Origin: Capsicum annuum
Lineage: Eukaryota; Streptophyta; Magnoliopsida; Solanales; Solanaceae
Assembly: GCF_002878395.1 (NCBI RefSeq)
Contig: NC_061121.1
Coordinates: 11,082,662 to 11,146,661 of the forward strand
Direction of reading: 5' to 3'
Length of the DNA stretch: 64,000 bases
Below the pieces are notes generated by a model that worked only from the letters and a program-made list of their open reading frames with translations, was not told the origin of the DNA and made no database searches. Shown here piece after piece: positions 32,285-42,429 of this stretch (positions are counted from its first letter, which is position 1; every line of letters begins with the position of its first letter). The position numbers and the translations under genes were made by a program.

Positions 32285-32473
32285 ATGACAGATGATATTA
32301 AAATACTTGTTTTATATATACTTAGAGATATAGAAATTATAGACATAAAGAAAATAAAATGGAAAAAATTACAAGATTACGAAGAGGAAGAATTATTAAA
32401 CAGTATAGAAAACTTATGCATATATTATGAGCATCCATATTATTTAGATTCAGAAGGATATTATACAGACTAG
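32285..32473 (+). CDS. Pararetrovirus small ORF A' (copy 2, open)
   Basis: 62 codons, start ATG immediately after the ORF B stop. The first 22 residues align with ORF A; the rest is acidic with many Tyr (NLCIYYEHPYYLDSEGYYTD). Nearly identical to 25854-26042 in copy 1. Function unknown. Confidence 0.6.
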   Translation: MTDDIKILVLYILRDIEIIDIKKIKWKKLQDYEEEELLNSIENLCIYYEHPYYLDSEGYYTD

Positions 32474-32763
32474 AAATGTCATAATATATTAAGAAAATTA
32501 GAGAAAACCAAGAAGATCTACATAAAGAAATTAATTGTAGAAAACAAATTAGAGAAATAATGGAAAATCTAATAGAAAAATTAAAATGGATAGACGAAAC
32601 CTTAAAAAATCTAGAAAAAAGCAAAGATAAAAGTTTAGATAGTTTAAAAAATTCATTAAGAAGAGAACAAGAAAAAATAGTTAGTAGTATTAATAAGCTC
32701 AAACAAGATATTAAATATAGTACAAATAGAATAGATTATTATACATTTACTTTAGAAGAATAA
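32474..32763 (+). CDS. Pararetrovirus coiled-coil ORF (copy 2)
   Basis: Counterpart of 26045-26368. The original start (ATG near 32476) is followed by a stop (TAA near 32482) in this copy, so the open part starts at 32560 and gives 67 codons: LIEKLKWIDETLKNLEKSKD, SLRREQEKIVSSINKL, then YSTNRIDYYTFTLEE. Strong coiled-coil heptads. Its true C-terminus is probably this one, since copy 1 diverges where a deletion is suspected. Confidence 0.5.
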
Positions 32764-32764
32764 A

Positions 32765-33004
32765 ATGATAAACTACGAATATCTAAAATATTGGAGACAA
32801 GAAATGAAAGAAATAAGATTAAGAGAAAACCTTGTGAAAATAAATTTAATTGAATATTTTAAAACAAAAGATATAGAATATTTAGAATATCTTAAAAATA
32901 ATATAGAAGACTTACAAAAACTAAGAGAAAAAGCTAAAGAATACTATAGCAGAGCATTTAATCATCTACCATTTAATCATCCCCCAAAATATGAATATCA
33001 GTAA
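32765..33004 (+). CDS. Pararetrovirus small ORF B' (copy 2, open)
   Basis: 79 codons, start two bases after the previous stop (TAAAATG). Shares MINY-YL, W, TKDIEYLEYL and EYYSRAFNH-type blocks with ORF B. Extra C-terminus LPFNHPPKYEY. No counterpart in copy 1, consistent with a deletion there. Function unknown. Confidence 0.6.
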   Translation: MINYEYLKYWRQEMKEIRLRENLVKINLIEYFKTKDIEYLEYLKNNIEDLQKLREKAKEYYSRAFNHLPFNHPPKYEYQ

Positions 33005-33105
33005 AATTAAAAATGTTAATAAGATATACGGAAATAAAAGATACAAGAATGAAGAAAAATAGTTAATAAATATTACTACAAAGTATTTAACAATTACATA
33101 AATTA

Positions 33106-33288
33106 ATGGATACATCTTACGATAAGAATAAATCATTAAAAGAAATTGAAAATAAACTATATAGTTTATACCTAAAATACAAAAGATTACATAATACCAA
33201 CGAGGATCCTAGAACACTAGATAATTTAATTACGATAATATCTAATTTAGAATATGAACTAATAAAACATCTTAAGTCAAGAAGATAA
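33106..33288 (+). CDS. Pararetrovirus small ORF X (copy 2, open)
   Basis: 60 codons, MDTSYDKNKSLKEIENKLYS ... SNLEYELIKHLKSRR. Charged and helical. No recognised family. No copy-1 counterpart. The viral text stops shortly after it, so this may be the N-terminal part of the capsid or another virion gene. Confidence 0.45.
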   Translation: MDTSYDKNKSLKEIENKLYSLYLKYKRLHNTNEDPRTLDNLITIISNLEYELIKHLKSRR

Positions 33289-33544
33289 AAATGAAAATTA
33301 ATCCATTCAATAATATTCGTAAAATACATTATATAAAAATAAATACTTATTACCTAATAACTATTTATTATCTAGTAAAGTTACCGCGCCTAAATCCGCA
33401 CCCCCTACAATTGGTATCAAAGCCTATGTTGAAGTGATACATATGTGGATTTATTTTGTATATTTTGAATAATCCAGATACTTTTCCCTTAAACAACACC
33501 TCTACGCTGCCTGCTCCCAGGTCCCAACATGCATGTGATTGTAT
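33289..33544. other. Rearranged right junction of the pararetrovirus
   Basis: TGGTATCAAAGCC at 33412-33424 resembles a tRNA-Met primer-binding site. Then 33446-33515 in reverse complement reads GTGTTGTTTAAGGGAAAAGT and ATCTGGATTATTCAAAATAT. Its first part matches the viral leader (near 25289-25312) in inverted orientation, its second part matches the left flank at 24630-24647. The 20-bp repeat (33525-33544) follows. This implies a complex, end-joining type integration rather than simple insertion. Confidence 0.55.
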
Positions 33545-34323
33545 GTCTTTTGTGTTCAAAGAAATATAAATTAACTATCTCTAGGCTAAGAAAATTTAAC
33601 AACTTAAATTGAGGAAAAATTCAAAAGTAAATAATTAAAAAGCTAGATTAAAAGAAAAATATTTTTCGTTTGTAATTTTCATTATTTCTTTTAAAAATGA
33701 AATAAAACCGGTATCCTAAAATGTATTTTGTTGTAAATTAAGTTATTACTATTGTGAATATCCATAATTTTTAGGGGTATTTTCCTCATCAATTTTGTAA
33801 TTAACTCTCACACCTCCATTATCTCGCACCTCAATTACCTTCCCTTAAAATTCTCCATTATCTCAATGACTAATTCCAACATTAGATGTTGCTCGATGTA
33901 TCCGTATAAATGGAGATATTGAAAATCACGTTTACACTCTTGAAGTTGAATACATTTATAAGAAAATAAAAAGGCTCTCTCTTACTATTTGTATTTTTTT
34001 TATCTACTTTCTTGTTTCATATTATTGCTTTTAGATTTCCTTCAGTTAATAATAACTCTATGTTTTTAGTATTTACATATGAAGTCATTGGCATGCTCCA
34101 ACAGGAACAGAACTTAAATCACGTCAATTGCACCTTAAAATCAAGTACAGATTGAAAGGAAAAAATGAACTGATATTAAATCAACATACATACCCAAGAA
34201 AAATTTATTTGGGGACAATTTCATTTATTCAGTCGTTACATTAGAAGCAAATACAACTACTTCAACATTGATTTTTAAAATTAATAATTGCATTCAATTT
34301 TCATATGGCATATTAATGCCTAA
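33545..34323. other. A+T-rich intergenic DNA
   Basis: Nothing recognised on either strand. It contains the 3' flank of the sulfotransferase pseudogene. Confidence 0.5.
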
Positions 34324-35383
34324 TCAAATGTATGAAAATCTTAATCCAGATCCTTGGAACTTTTGTTCAATAACATGACGGAGTTTGTCACTCATTTCTT
34401 TAGTAAAATGATTCTTCCAATTTCCATTTCCCTTTGCGAAAGAACAGTTTATATTCCGCTTCAGACACTGACCATTTCCCATTTTTATTCACCTCCAAAT
34501 TGCTCAAATTCTCAAAGCTACACAATCTTAATATTTCATCCACCACTCCACAATTTTCTTCCTCTAAGGATGACGGACATTCCAAGAATTCAGCAATGCA
34601 TTTAAGCTGAAGTTTGGGTTGCGCTTTAATTTCTTCATACATAAAGAAATGTACTTTGTTAGGCTTTTCTATGCTTTGCTTCCAATAATCCAACAAATGA
34701 TTCCAAAACGGACCATAAGGGTTCACCCCCTTACAAAAAAAGATCAAAAATTTCCTCTATGGAATTGGTATCTTTATAGTGAAGTCTTAAACTGTTTGCA
34801 AAACGCCACATGGAAATAAAAGTGTCCCTAGGATTTCTACATAAATAAACAATTTTGGTGCCTGAATCTTGAACAGACTTTGGTAATGAAGTAAAGGGCA
34901 AATGAGTTGCGAAAAGTCTAGGTGAAGTGAAGGATGAATAATTACGGTCATGATCGTTAGCATAGATTCTATATTCCAAGAATGGAATAAGATCATGGGG
35001 GTTCTTGACAAGTGTAAGGTGATTTTGTTCAAAAATAGAATGTTTCTTTTGATTTACTAGAGAAAATAAAAGTGACTTTAACCAAGTGGTTCCTGATTTA
35101 GGATTTGTAACAAGGTGGTATCACTATCATGAGCTTGAATTGTTGTTGACATTCAATCACACCATGGATTATCCTCTCCGCTACCCAACAACCTCGGTAG
35201 TTGTACATATATGATGCAATCCATCCTTTTTCTTTGGGTAGAGTAGATAGTAATTTCTTACACTCTTCACTTAGGTCATCCTCTTGTAAATATTTTGGAG
35301 GAATTGGTGGAGAAGTTTGAGATGTTGTCGTGATTTTGAGGATTGGGTGTTTTCTTCTAGTTTGTATGCTGAAGGTTTACTCA
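34324..35383 (-). pseudogene. Cytosolic sulfotransferase (SOT family) pseudogene
   Basis: Plant cytosolic sulfotransferases move sulfate from PAPS to flavonoids, hormones or other small acceptors. Reading down the minus strand: PPKYLQEDDLSEECKKLLST, a GWIASYMYNYRGCW segment, the PAPS 5'-phosphosulfate loop TNPKSGTTWLK (about 35065-35097), FATHLPFTSLPKSV, the 3'-phosphate motif YLCRNPRDTFISMWRF, NPYGPFWNHLLDYWK and FFRKG with NWKNHFTKEM. The end is QGSGLRFSYI at TGA 34324-34326. Introns are absent, as in most family members. It has at least three frame breaks: near 35110, an extra T in a T run near 34742, and within the RKGxxxxWKN motif near 34420. Length (~350 codons) fits the family. The start is uncertain because an N-terminal frame change follows ATG 35383. 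Confidence 0.85.
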
Positions 35384-36406
35384 TAGGGTATATATAGAGA
35401 TGGGACTTGCTTTACTTTGGTTGGTGCATTTGGGCAGTGTTTATCACGTGAGTCTAAAACACACTAAAGGTCCCTAATTTTTTTTAATTATCTCATAAAC
35501 GATAAAAAAAAAAATACATAGACCAAATATTCTATTATCAAGTTAAATTGGCCAAATATTCTTTTCCAATATAGCGTGGATGTATGCTAATTGTCACGAT
35601 ACAAGAATTAGATCACGATGACACTTGTCGTGGCTTAATCTTGATAAGTAAGTCGGTCACCTTAACTAATAAGATAATACAAATATCAATAATAACATAA
35701 ATCCAAACAAGACTTCTAGAACGAAGTCAGACTAATCACAGAACAAATACATAAGAAACAAAAGTATGAAGAAATAACATAAACCACTCAAAACCTGGTG
35801 TCATAATATAAGAGCAAATTGAAATACAAATCTAAAGCTAAAAAATACAAAGTTTGTCTTTGATCCAAATAAAGACATAAGCAAGATAGAGTGAGATCCA
35901 GGAGTTCGTCTAAACACTAGAACGGTCCAATACCTCGAATATCACCAATCAATAGCACAAGCTCAACCTCCGCGTATTATACTCATGTTAGGATCTACAC
36001 CAAAAAGGCACAGTAGAAATGAGTACGGGTCCACTTGTACTCAGTAGATATCATAGGCCGACTGAGCAAAATAAAAAATAAAATAAGTATAATATATTAT
36101 GAGCACGTCACCTGCAAGCAGAAAAGTATCAAACGTAGCTCACACGTCTCCAATAATTGTTCTACTATATATAAGTACATAAAAACAGTAACAACATATA
36201 TATAAAGGAGAATATTCAAGAAAATCACATATAAATTAAGAAAACTAAAGAAAACAAGCAAGATATGTATGTAATGCAATGGGGATGAAATGAATGGTAA
36301 TAGTCATTGCATGACTTTCCTCATACACCCATCAAGCTCGTAGCTATAAGGCAAGACCCATAGGGGCAAGGGGAGTAGGGGATGGTTGCAACCCATATAC
36401 TATATC
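35384..36406. other. Sulfotransferase 5' flank and degenerate LTR-like text
   Basis: TATATATA at about 35387-35394 is only a few bases upstream of the possible sulfotransferase ATG on the minus strand, so it may be TATA for a shorter transcript. From ~35595 the wording (TTGTCACGAT, AGATCACGATGACACTTGTC) looks like the end of a minus-strand gypsy-type LTR, but no partner or coding region is present. Confidence 0.35.
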
Positions 36407-37838
36407 TGTAATGACCCTTCAGGTCATTTTCTGTACTGTCCGCTTATTTTCACCGTTAGAGCTTTTGTGTAGTTGCCTCAAGTCATTTATAACTTTCTGA
36501 AACTAATAGTTTGGTTACCAGGTAGTTCATTTGGTTTTAAGACCAATTTCCCATTTAGAAGTCTTCGTTGGTTCCGAATCGCTGCCAAGCAAAAATTTCA
36601 GTTAAAAGACCTCAAATGAAAATTATGACTACACCAGTAGCTCTAGAATATCAGTTTTAGTTTAGAAATACCCTTGGTTCAGTCCCAAGACACCCGAGTT
36701 CATTTCGACTAATTGGTCAAAAAATGAAAAAATCGATAGACATGGGTGTGGGGCCACAACTAGTCTAAATAGACTGGATGGAAAATATGACTTCACCTAT
36801 GCATCTAGAATATCGAATTTAGTGGGGTTACATATTTCATTTGCGAAAAACAGAGTCCAAATGAGTCAGGGAGGTGAAAAACCAGTTTTGACCTCGTGCA
36901 TCCCATTTAACTGCGACCAAGGTACTATAAATAGCCCCCTTGGTCGTGAAATTGACTATTTTCATTTCCCTTTGAGATCTAGAAGCCCTAGAATGATAGA
37001 TTAACTTCAAATTGATTCTTAGGAGTAAGTTAGAAGTTTGATTGACATATATTTTCATGATTAACAACGGACTTAAGGTATGCATCCTTCCTTTTTCAAG
37101 CTTTAATTTCTTGTATTTTGACCAAAACCTCAAATTGCTTGAAGGCTAGATTTTATCACAAATATTATTAGTTTTCACCTAATTCTTATGGTTTATGATT
37201 CCCTAGTGGTGTATGAAAATTGGGTTGGTCTCAGAAATGTGTTTTTCATATGTGGGACCTACTTGTGATTTTTGGTGTCGTTTTTTGACCTGAAGTACAA
37301 CGGTGCAATAAGGGTATCAAAATTCTCATAATAATGTGTAGATTGTATTTTTGATAGCTTGGCACCTTGAATAAGCTTCTCGAAAAGAAAAAACAAAGGT
37401 TTAGCAATTCGTGGACTTTCTTTGGATTTGAGGTAGATTAGGCTTAGTACTTGTTAGATTGAGCTATGTTTTGATATAATTGTGATATAATGTTATATTA
37501 GGATGGGGTTTAAGCATTGGATTAATAAAATTCAAGACCTGGGTTAGTTGGACCAATTAAGCTATATGAATTTTAGAAGTTGGAAAGCTTGCCTTATTTC
37601 CCATTAGATCAGTTAGAATAGACTTCAATACTCATACTAGCATAAGAATGCCTTAGAATACTCAACATTAGATATAATGCTCTAGTTGATCATACTTAGA
37701 GTAAGTTGGCTTCAGTTGCTTATACTAGGGAAGGTTGCCTTGGTTCCATTGGACTTAGTAAAGGTGCTTGAGTAGAATATCTACCTTATGTCTTAGAATG
37801 TCTTGAAATATATCTAAGAATGGATTTATGTGTCTTAG
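36407..37838 (+). repeat. LTR-like sequence (plus orientation), left part
   Basis: TGTAATGACCCTTCAGGTCA at 36407 is a typical start of Solanaceae gypsy LTRs. TATAAATA at 36926-36933 would be the promoter. No primer-binding site or polyprotein follows, so this is a solo or truncated LTR. An RTE LINE interrupts it at about 37839. Confidence 0.45.
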
Positions 37839-38735
37839 TATCTGGGGTCTATGATTCAGGACAATGGTGAGATTGACGAGGATGTCACGCATCGTATTGG
37901 GGTAGGGTGGTTGAAATGGAGGCTCACTTCGGGAGTTCTATGTGATAAAAAGTTGACCTTGAAGCTTAAAGGTAAGTTCTTCAGAGTGGTAATCTGATCG
38001 TCTATGATGTATGGTGCGGAGTGTTGGCCAATTAAGAACTCCCACACCCAAAAGTTAAAGGTGGTGGAGATGCGAATGTTGCGATAGATGTATGGACATA
38101 CTAGGAAAGATAAGGTGAGGAATGAAATTATTCGGGAGAAGGTGGAAGTTGCCTTGGTAGAGGAAAAAATGCGAGATGTGAGGTTTCATTAGTTCGGGCA
38201 TGTGATAAGGAGGGGCTCTGATGCTCCAGTTCGGAGGTACAAAACACTGGCTATGGATAGTTTTAGGAGGGGTAGAGGTAGACTGAAGAAATATTGGAGG
38301 GAGGTGATTAGGCATGATATAAAATAGTTACAACTTATCGAGGACATAACCCTTTATAGGAAGGTGTGAAGGAAGTAAATTAAGGTAGAGGGTTAGGGGG
38401 TGGGAGTGTATCGGTAATAGTAGGGAACGTTCTCTTGTGTCTGGAGTTTCTTGTCCGTGGTGTTATGACTGTAGTATTATCATGTTGCCATTTTTCATAC
38501 CGTACTAGTTAATATGAACTTATCTTTGGCGTTTATTATACTATTAGTTTATTTTGTGTACCGTACTAGTTTATATGCACTTATCTTTTGTGTTTGGTAT
38601 ACTGTTATCGATCCTAAGCCGAAGGTCTATCAAAAATAGTCTCTCTACTTCACCTGAGGTAGTGGTATGGTCTGCATACACTTTACCCTCCCCATACACC
38701 ACTATGTGGGAATATACTGGGTATGTTGTTGTTGT
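37839..38735 (+). mobile_element. 3' part of an RTE-clade LINE, broken
   Basis: The C-terminal end of RTE-type RT is readable: [76 protein letters not shown] and [18 protein letters not shown]. There are stops (near 37997, 38084, 38189 and 38326). The 3' UTR ends CACCTGAGGTAGTGGTATGG, CTGCATACACTTTACCCTCC, CACTATGTGGGAATATACTG and the (TTG)n tail at 38724-38735. That tail is shared with Solanaceae TS-type SINEs that borrow RTE machinery. The 5' end is truncated. Confidence 0.85.
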
Positions 38736-39509
38736 AGTCTAGTTCGGAGTAAAAATTGACTTAGAAGGAATTTTGGGGATTTAGATGTGGGCTTGTTGAC
38801 CCACCTTAAGACAAGACTTGTGATTAGTTTCCTTGAACCCTTACGCCTAGTAATTGACTAAAGAGTGCCTTTTTGAGGCAATATTGATGATTCTTGGTAT
38901 TTGTTGGTTATGTGAAATGGCATGGAGAATGATGCCCAAGTAATTATGTCTTTGTATACCTTATTGTCTAAAGCTTATGTCAAGATATTAATTATATTAT
39001 TACGATTATCTATTTGTCGGGCTAATGAACATGCTATTAAATGAGCCATTGTCTATAATATGGACTAAGTCATAAATGATATTATTGACTACACTATGAA
39101 TAAATTATGGATCATGTAATGCTTTAGTCATTGTTCATACTAATGATGAAATATCTTTAGTTCAATAGTAGGCCAATAAATATGCTACTAATGGGCCATT
39201 GTTTATGATATTGCTTATGGTTATGTCCAAGGTCTAAATGACTAAATTATGAATTTTGTGATGATCAGTCCTTAACTATACACTTGATTAAGCTATCATT
39301 TAGGCTATTGTTCGGGTCGTTAACTATAATATTGCCCAAGTTATGATCATGCTTAATAATTATGCTAATAAATCATATTGAAAATCTTCCTTATTGTCTA
39401 TATTGGAAATGATGATGTTAATGGTGTTAGAAGTCATGCTTATTGACTATGCATAAAGATACTTTATAAAGTATGTTGGATTCATGTCATGCTTTGTCTA
39501 GTAACTCAA
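38736..39509 (+). other. Continuation of A+T-rich LTR-like text
   Basis: No coding sequence. It contains repeated wording (TGCTATTAAATGAGCCATTG at 39029, TGCTACTAATGGGCCATTG at 39183), an imperfect ~150-base duplication. The gypsy element at 39510 is inserted at the right edge. Confidence 0.4.
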
Positions 39510-42243
39510 TGTCATGACCCAAACCTCGAAGGCCCAAGAGACCCCTTAGAATACTATCATAAACGAAATCCATACAAAAATCAAAGTGCGGAAGATACAA
39601 CAATGTTCATTGGAAACTTATAATCTGAAATGTGTCAACAAGATATAACATTACAAAACTTCAACTACCATCTACGAAGCCTCTACTGAATGCTAACTGT
39701 CTAGGATGAGACAAAGCCCCCGGCTGGACCATATACTAAAAGACTTAATATATAAATAAATGTCTTCTGAAAGATAGATGGCTCACTAACTCTGTCGTTA
39801 TCCATTATGATCAAATGATGTGATGGACCATGGGAATATACTATAAAACCTGATGTAATGCCCCGAGTCTACACCTTGGATGCCACACGGTGCTTATGAT
39901 CCCGAGGGACCACAAGCTAACCCATGAGCTGGTACCTGATGTGAGCACTGAATAATAATACTGAAATAATGCAGAATTAATCTAAATTTCCATAAGGTTA
40001 AAAATCTATAATACTGATAATAATAACATCTGAAAAAACATTTGAAATCTGAATACTGTCTGAACTAGTCTAGTCGAAAAAGCCTCTAACTGAACTATCT
40101 GAAAGTGGAGTTGATGGGGTAAACCCTCAACTAACTCCAACTAATGCAATACTGAAGCTACTGTAATACTAAAATAAAAGCATATCCATGATAGTTGAGG
40201 ACTCACTACTGAATCTGATACTGCTGACAATATTTGGCTAAGCACGGTCAGGAACCTTAGCGTTCAAACCTATGATATGAGACATCATCGCGCAAAGAGA
40301 AATCATGTGTTAGTATGTAGAATGTACTAGTATGCTAGATAAGATAAGGCTTAATGCAAGGGTTCATATGCATGAACTGTAACTGAATATGAGAGTACAT
40401 AGATAACTAAAACTGCTGTAAATACTGAGTATGTAATACTGTGCATATATATAAGTATATATTGTATCTAAGCTTTTACTGAAGTTGAGTACTGAGTTCT
40501 GATAACTAAGTAACTGATATCTGAGATTTTTGATAACTGAGTTATTGATACTGATTAACTGTGTCTGACAGTCCTGATTCTGTAGAACTGAACTGAGTTC
40601 TAAACTGAGACTATGAAAAGTAATCATCTAATCGACATAGCCCAAATAAGATAATTGAGTCCACCTTGTAACCCCAGCTGGAAGGGTGTTAGTAACGTGC
40701 CACGGGTAGAGACAAGCTGAAGAGTCACCCTCATCTGGTAGGTACTCTAATGAGAATGGTGGAACCCTTAACTGGCAGGTTAAAACATCTCATCAACCCT
40801 CATCTTGTAGGTTGATGTCTCAACCTACGCTGGCTACAAAGTTCTAGAATGCAAGGACTACTTCTAAGGATCACACCCTCTACTGGCAGGTGATCCCCCA
40901 TCCTTGGGTTCACTCGGTGCTGAATCCTACTTCCATCTTAATGAAACTGGTTATTATACTGAACTTAATTGGACTAATACTGAGTTTTACTGAGTTCACT
41001 GAGTTCTGTTAACTAACTGAGTACTACTATTTTGTAGCATGACTAAGACTATTTTGTAACTATTGTAGCTCTAGATAAGCATCTAGATTTTTGGGTATTG
41101 AATACCCCCAGGATTTGATAGCATTGAAAGTAAAGCATAGCATGATTTTGAAAAGTATAACAATGTTCACTAGTTCATAATTCATTCATAGAGACATTTT
41201 GTCAAACACTTGTAGGGAATGAGCTTGTACATATGCTAGCATGTCATGATTTCACCATTTAATTCACATGGACATTCTATCAAACACTTGGGGAGCACAA
41301 CTTAATGCATATAATCATGGGTAACATACAAACATGGTAACTACATCACCCAACCTTGCTAATTCAAGGATTATAACATGCGAATTACACAATTCATTAT
41401 ACATGCTATTTCAATTTCATGAAAATTACAATTAAATCATGGATTGCAAACTCAATTAATACCATGAACATGAATACAATCCAATTTTAAGCAGGTAAAT
41501 CATGAATCAATAATCTTGTAGTTTTAAAAATGGATTCTTGGACTCTATGAGTGAAAGGAACCCATAGATGAACATCAAACATACCTGGAAATATTAATTC
41601 TTAAAGGTTTTTGGAGGAATTCTTGAGTTTATTCTTGATTTCTTGAAAACTAGGGTTTTTCCCTTTGAGAGAGAATGTTTTATTCTTGAGAAAAAGTAAG
41701 AAAATAATGATATAACTAGGTTAATTAGGGGTTTAATTTCATGTTAAAGGCTGATTTGGATCTTGAAAAAAGACCCAATTAACCTTGGTAATAATAGAAA
41801 ATTCATCATTGGAGGCCCGATTTTGGGCCTCACTGTGATGCGATGGCATCGTGGTGATCCACTGTAATATGGCTGGCACTATACAAAAGGGACGACTGGG
41901 AAATTGGCTCATGGCGTGATGTAGCACCATTGCGGTGCCTCACTGAAATTTGACAATTCTGAAATTGAGCTTTGGCGCAATGCGCCGCTATCATAGAGCT
42001 TTACTGGAAAATGACAATTGCCATTTGGCTGGCCTGCCAATTGGCACACTGTTTTATAAAATATGCTATAACTTCTCACTAGTGTATCGAATTTGGGCGA
42101 ATTTTATTTTGTTGGAAAGCTAACTGAATTTCCTATGCAATTGTAAGCTCTAAACTAAAAACTTCTGAGTATTATAAAATTTTTACATAGGATAACTTAT
42201 GTACTGAGAGTTAAGTTAAGCTAGGGAAATATGGGGTATTACA
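39510..42243 (-). repeat. Gypsy 3' LTR (complete, ~2.73 kb)
   Basis: In element orientation it starts TGTAATACCCCATATTTCCC at 42243 and ends GAGGTTTGGGTCATGACA at 39510, so TG...CA ends are present. 39969-42243 matches the 5' LTR; 39510-39968 has no counterpart because the 5' LTR is deleted there. Confidence 0.85.
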
Positions 42244-42259
42244 ATATCTCCCTCTTGGG
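42244..42259 (-). other. Gypsy polypurine tract
   Basis: CCCAAGAGGGAGATAT on the minus strand abuts the 3' LTR start. It is the plus-strand DNA primer site of the retrotransposon. Confidence 0.8.
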
Positions 42260-42429
42260 AATATTCATCCTCGAATCAGACTTATCAGGTTGAGAAACAC
42301 TGATAGACTGAGTTTACACACTGAACATGTATATCTAATGCATGAAATACATGACTGAAAGTACTGATAAGCTGAATTTTCATCCTGAACATGCATATCT
42401 AATGCATGAAAACATTACTGAACTGGTTC

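Larger units (their letters stand above)
24668..33524 (+). mobile_element. Endogenous pararetrovirus (Caulimoviridae, solendovirus-like), partly tandem
   Basis: A ~6.4-kb viral unit (promoter/leader, small ORFs, CCHC capsid fragment, movement protein, protease, RT-RNase H, TAV) is followed at 31155 by a second start (promoter/leader and small ORFs) that ends at 33288. Equivalent points are 6432 bases apart (25443 and 31875). There is no integrase, which together with the movement and transactivator proteins separates it from LTR retrotransposons. Codon use is very A-rich, unlike the flanks. Copy 1 has many stops and frameshifts and seems to lack part of the small-ORF region present in copy 2. 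The affinity to Tobacco vein clearing virus-like sequences is from general resemblance and gene order, and is inferred. Confidence 0.88.

Noticed and set aside
24668..33524. LTR retrotransposon with the 24723 and 31155 repeats as LTRs
   Set aside because: No integrase, movement protein and TAV present, the repeats continue into coding ORFs, and no TG...CA ends; a pararetrovirus fits better.
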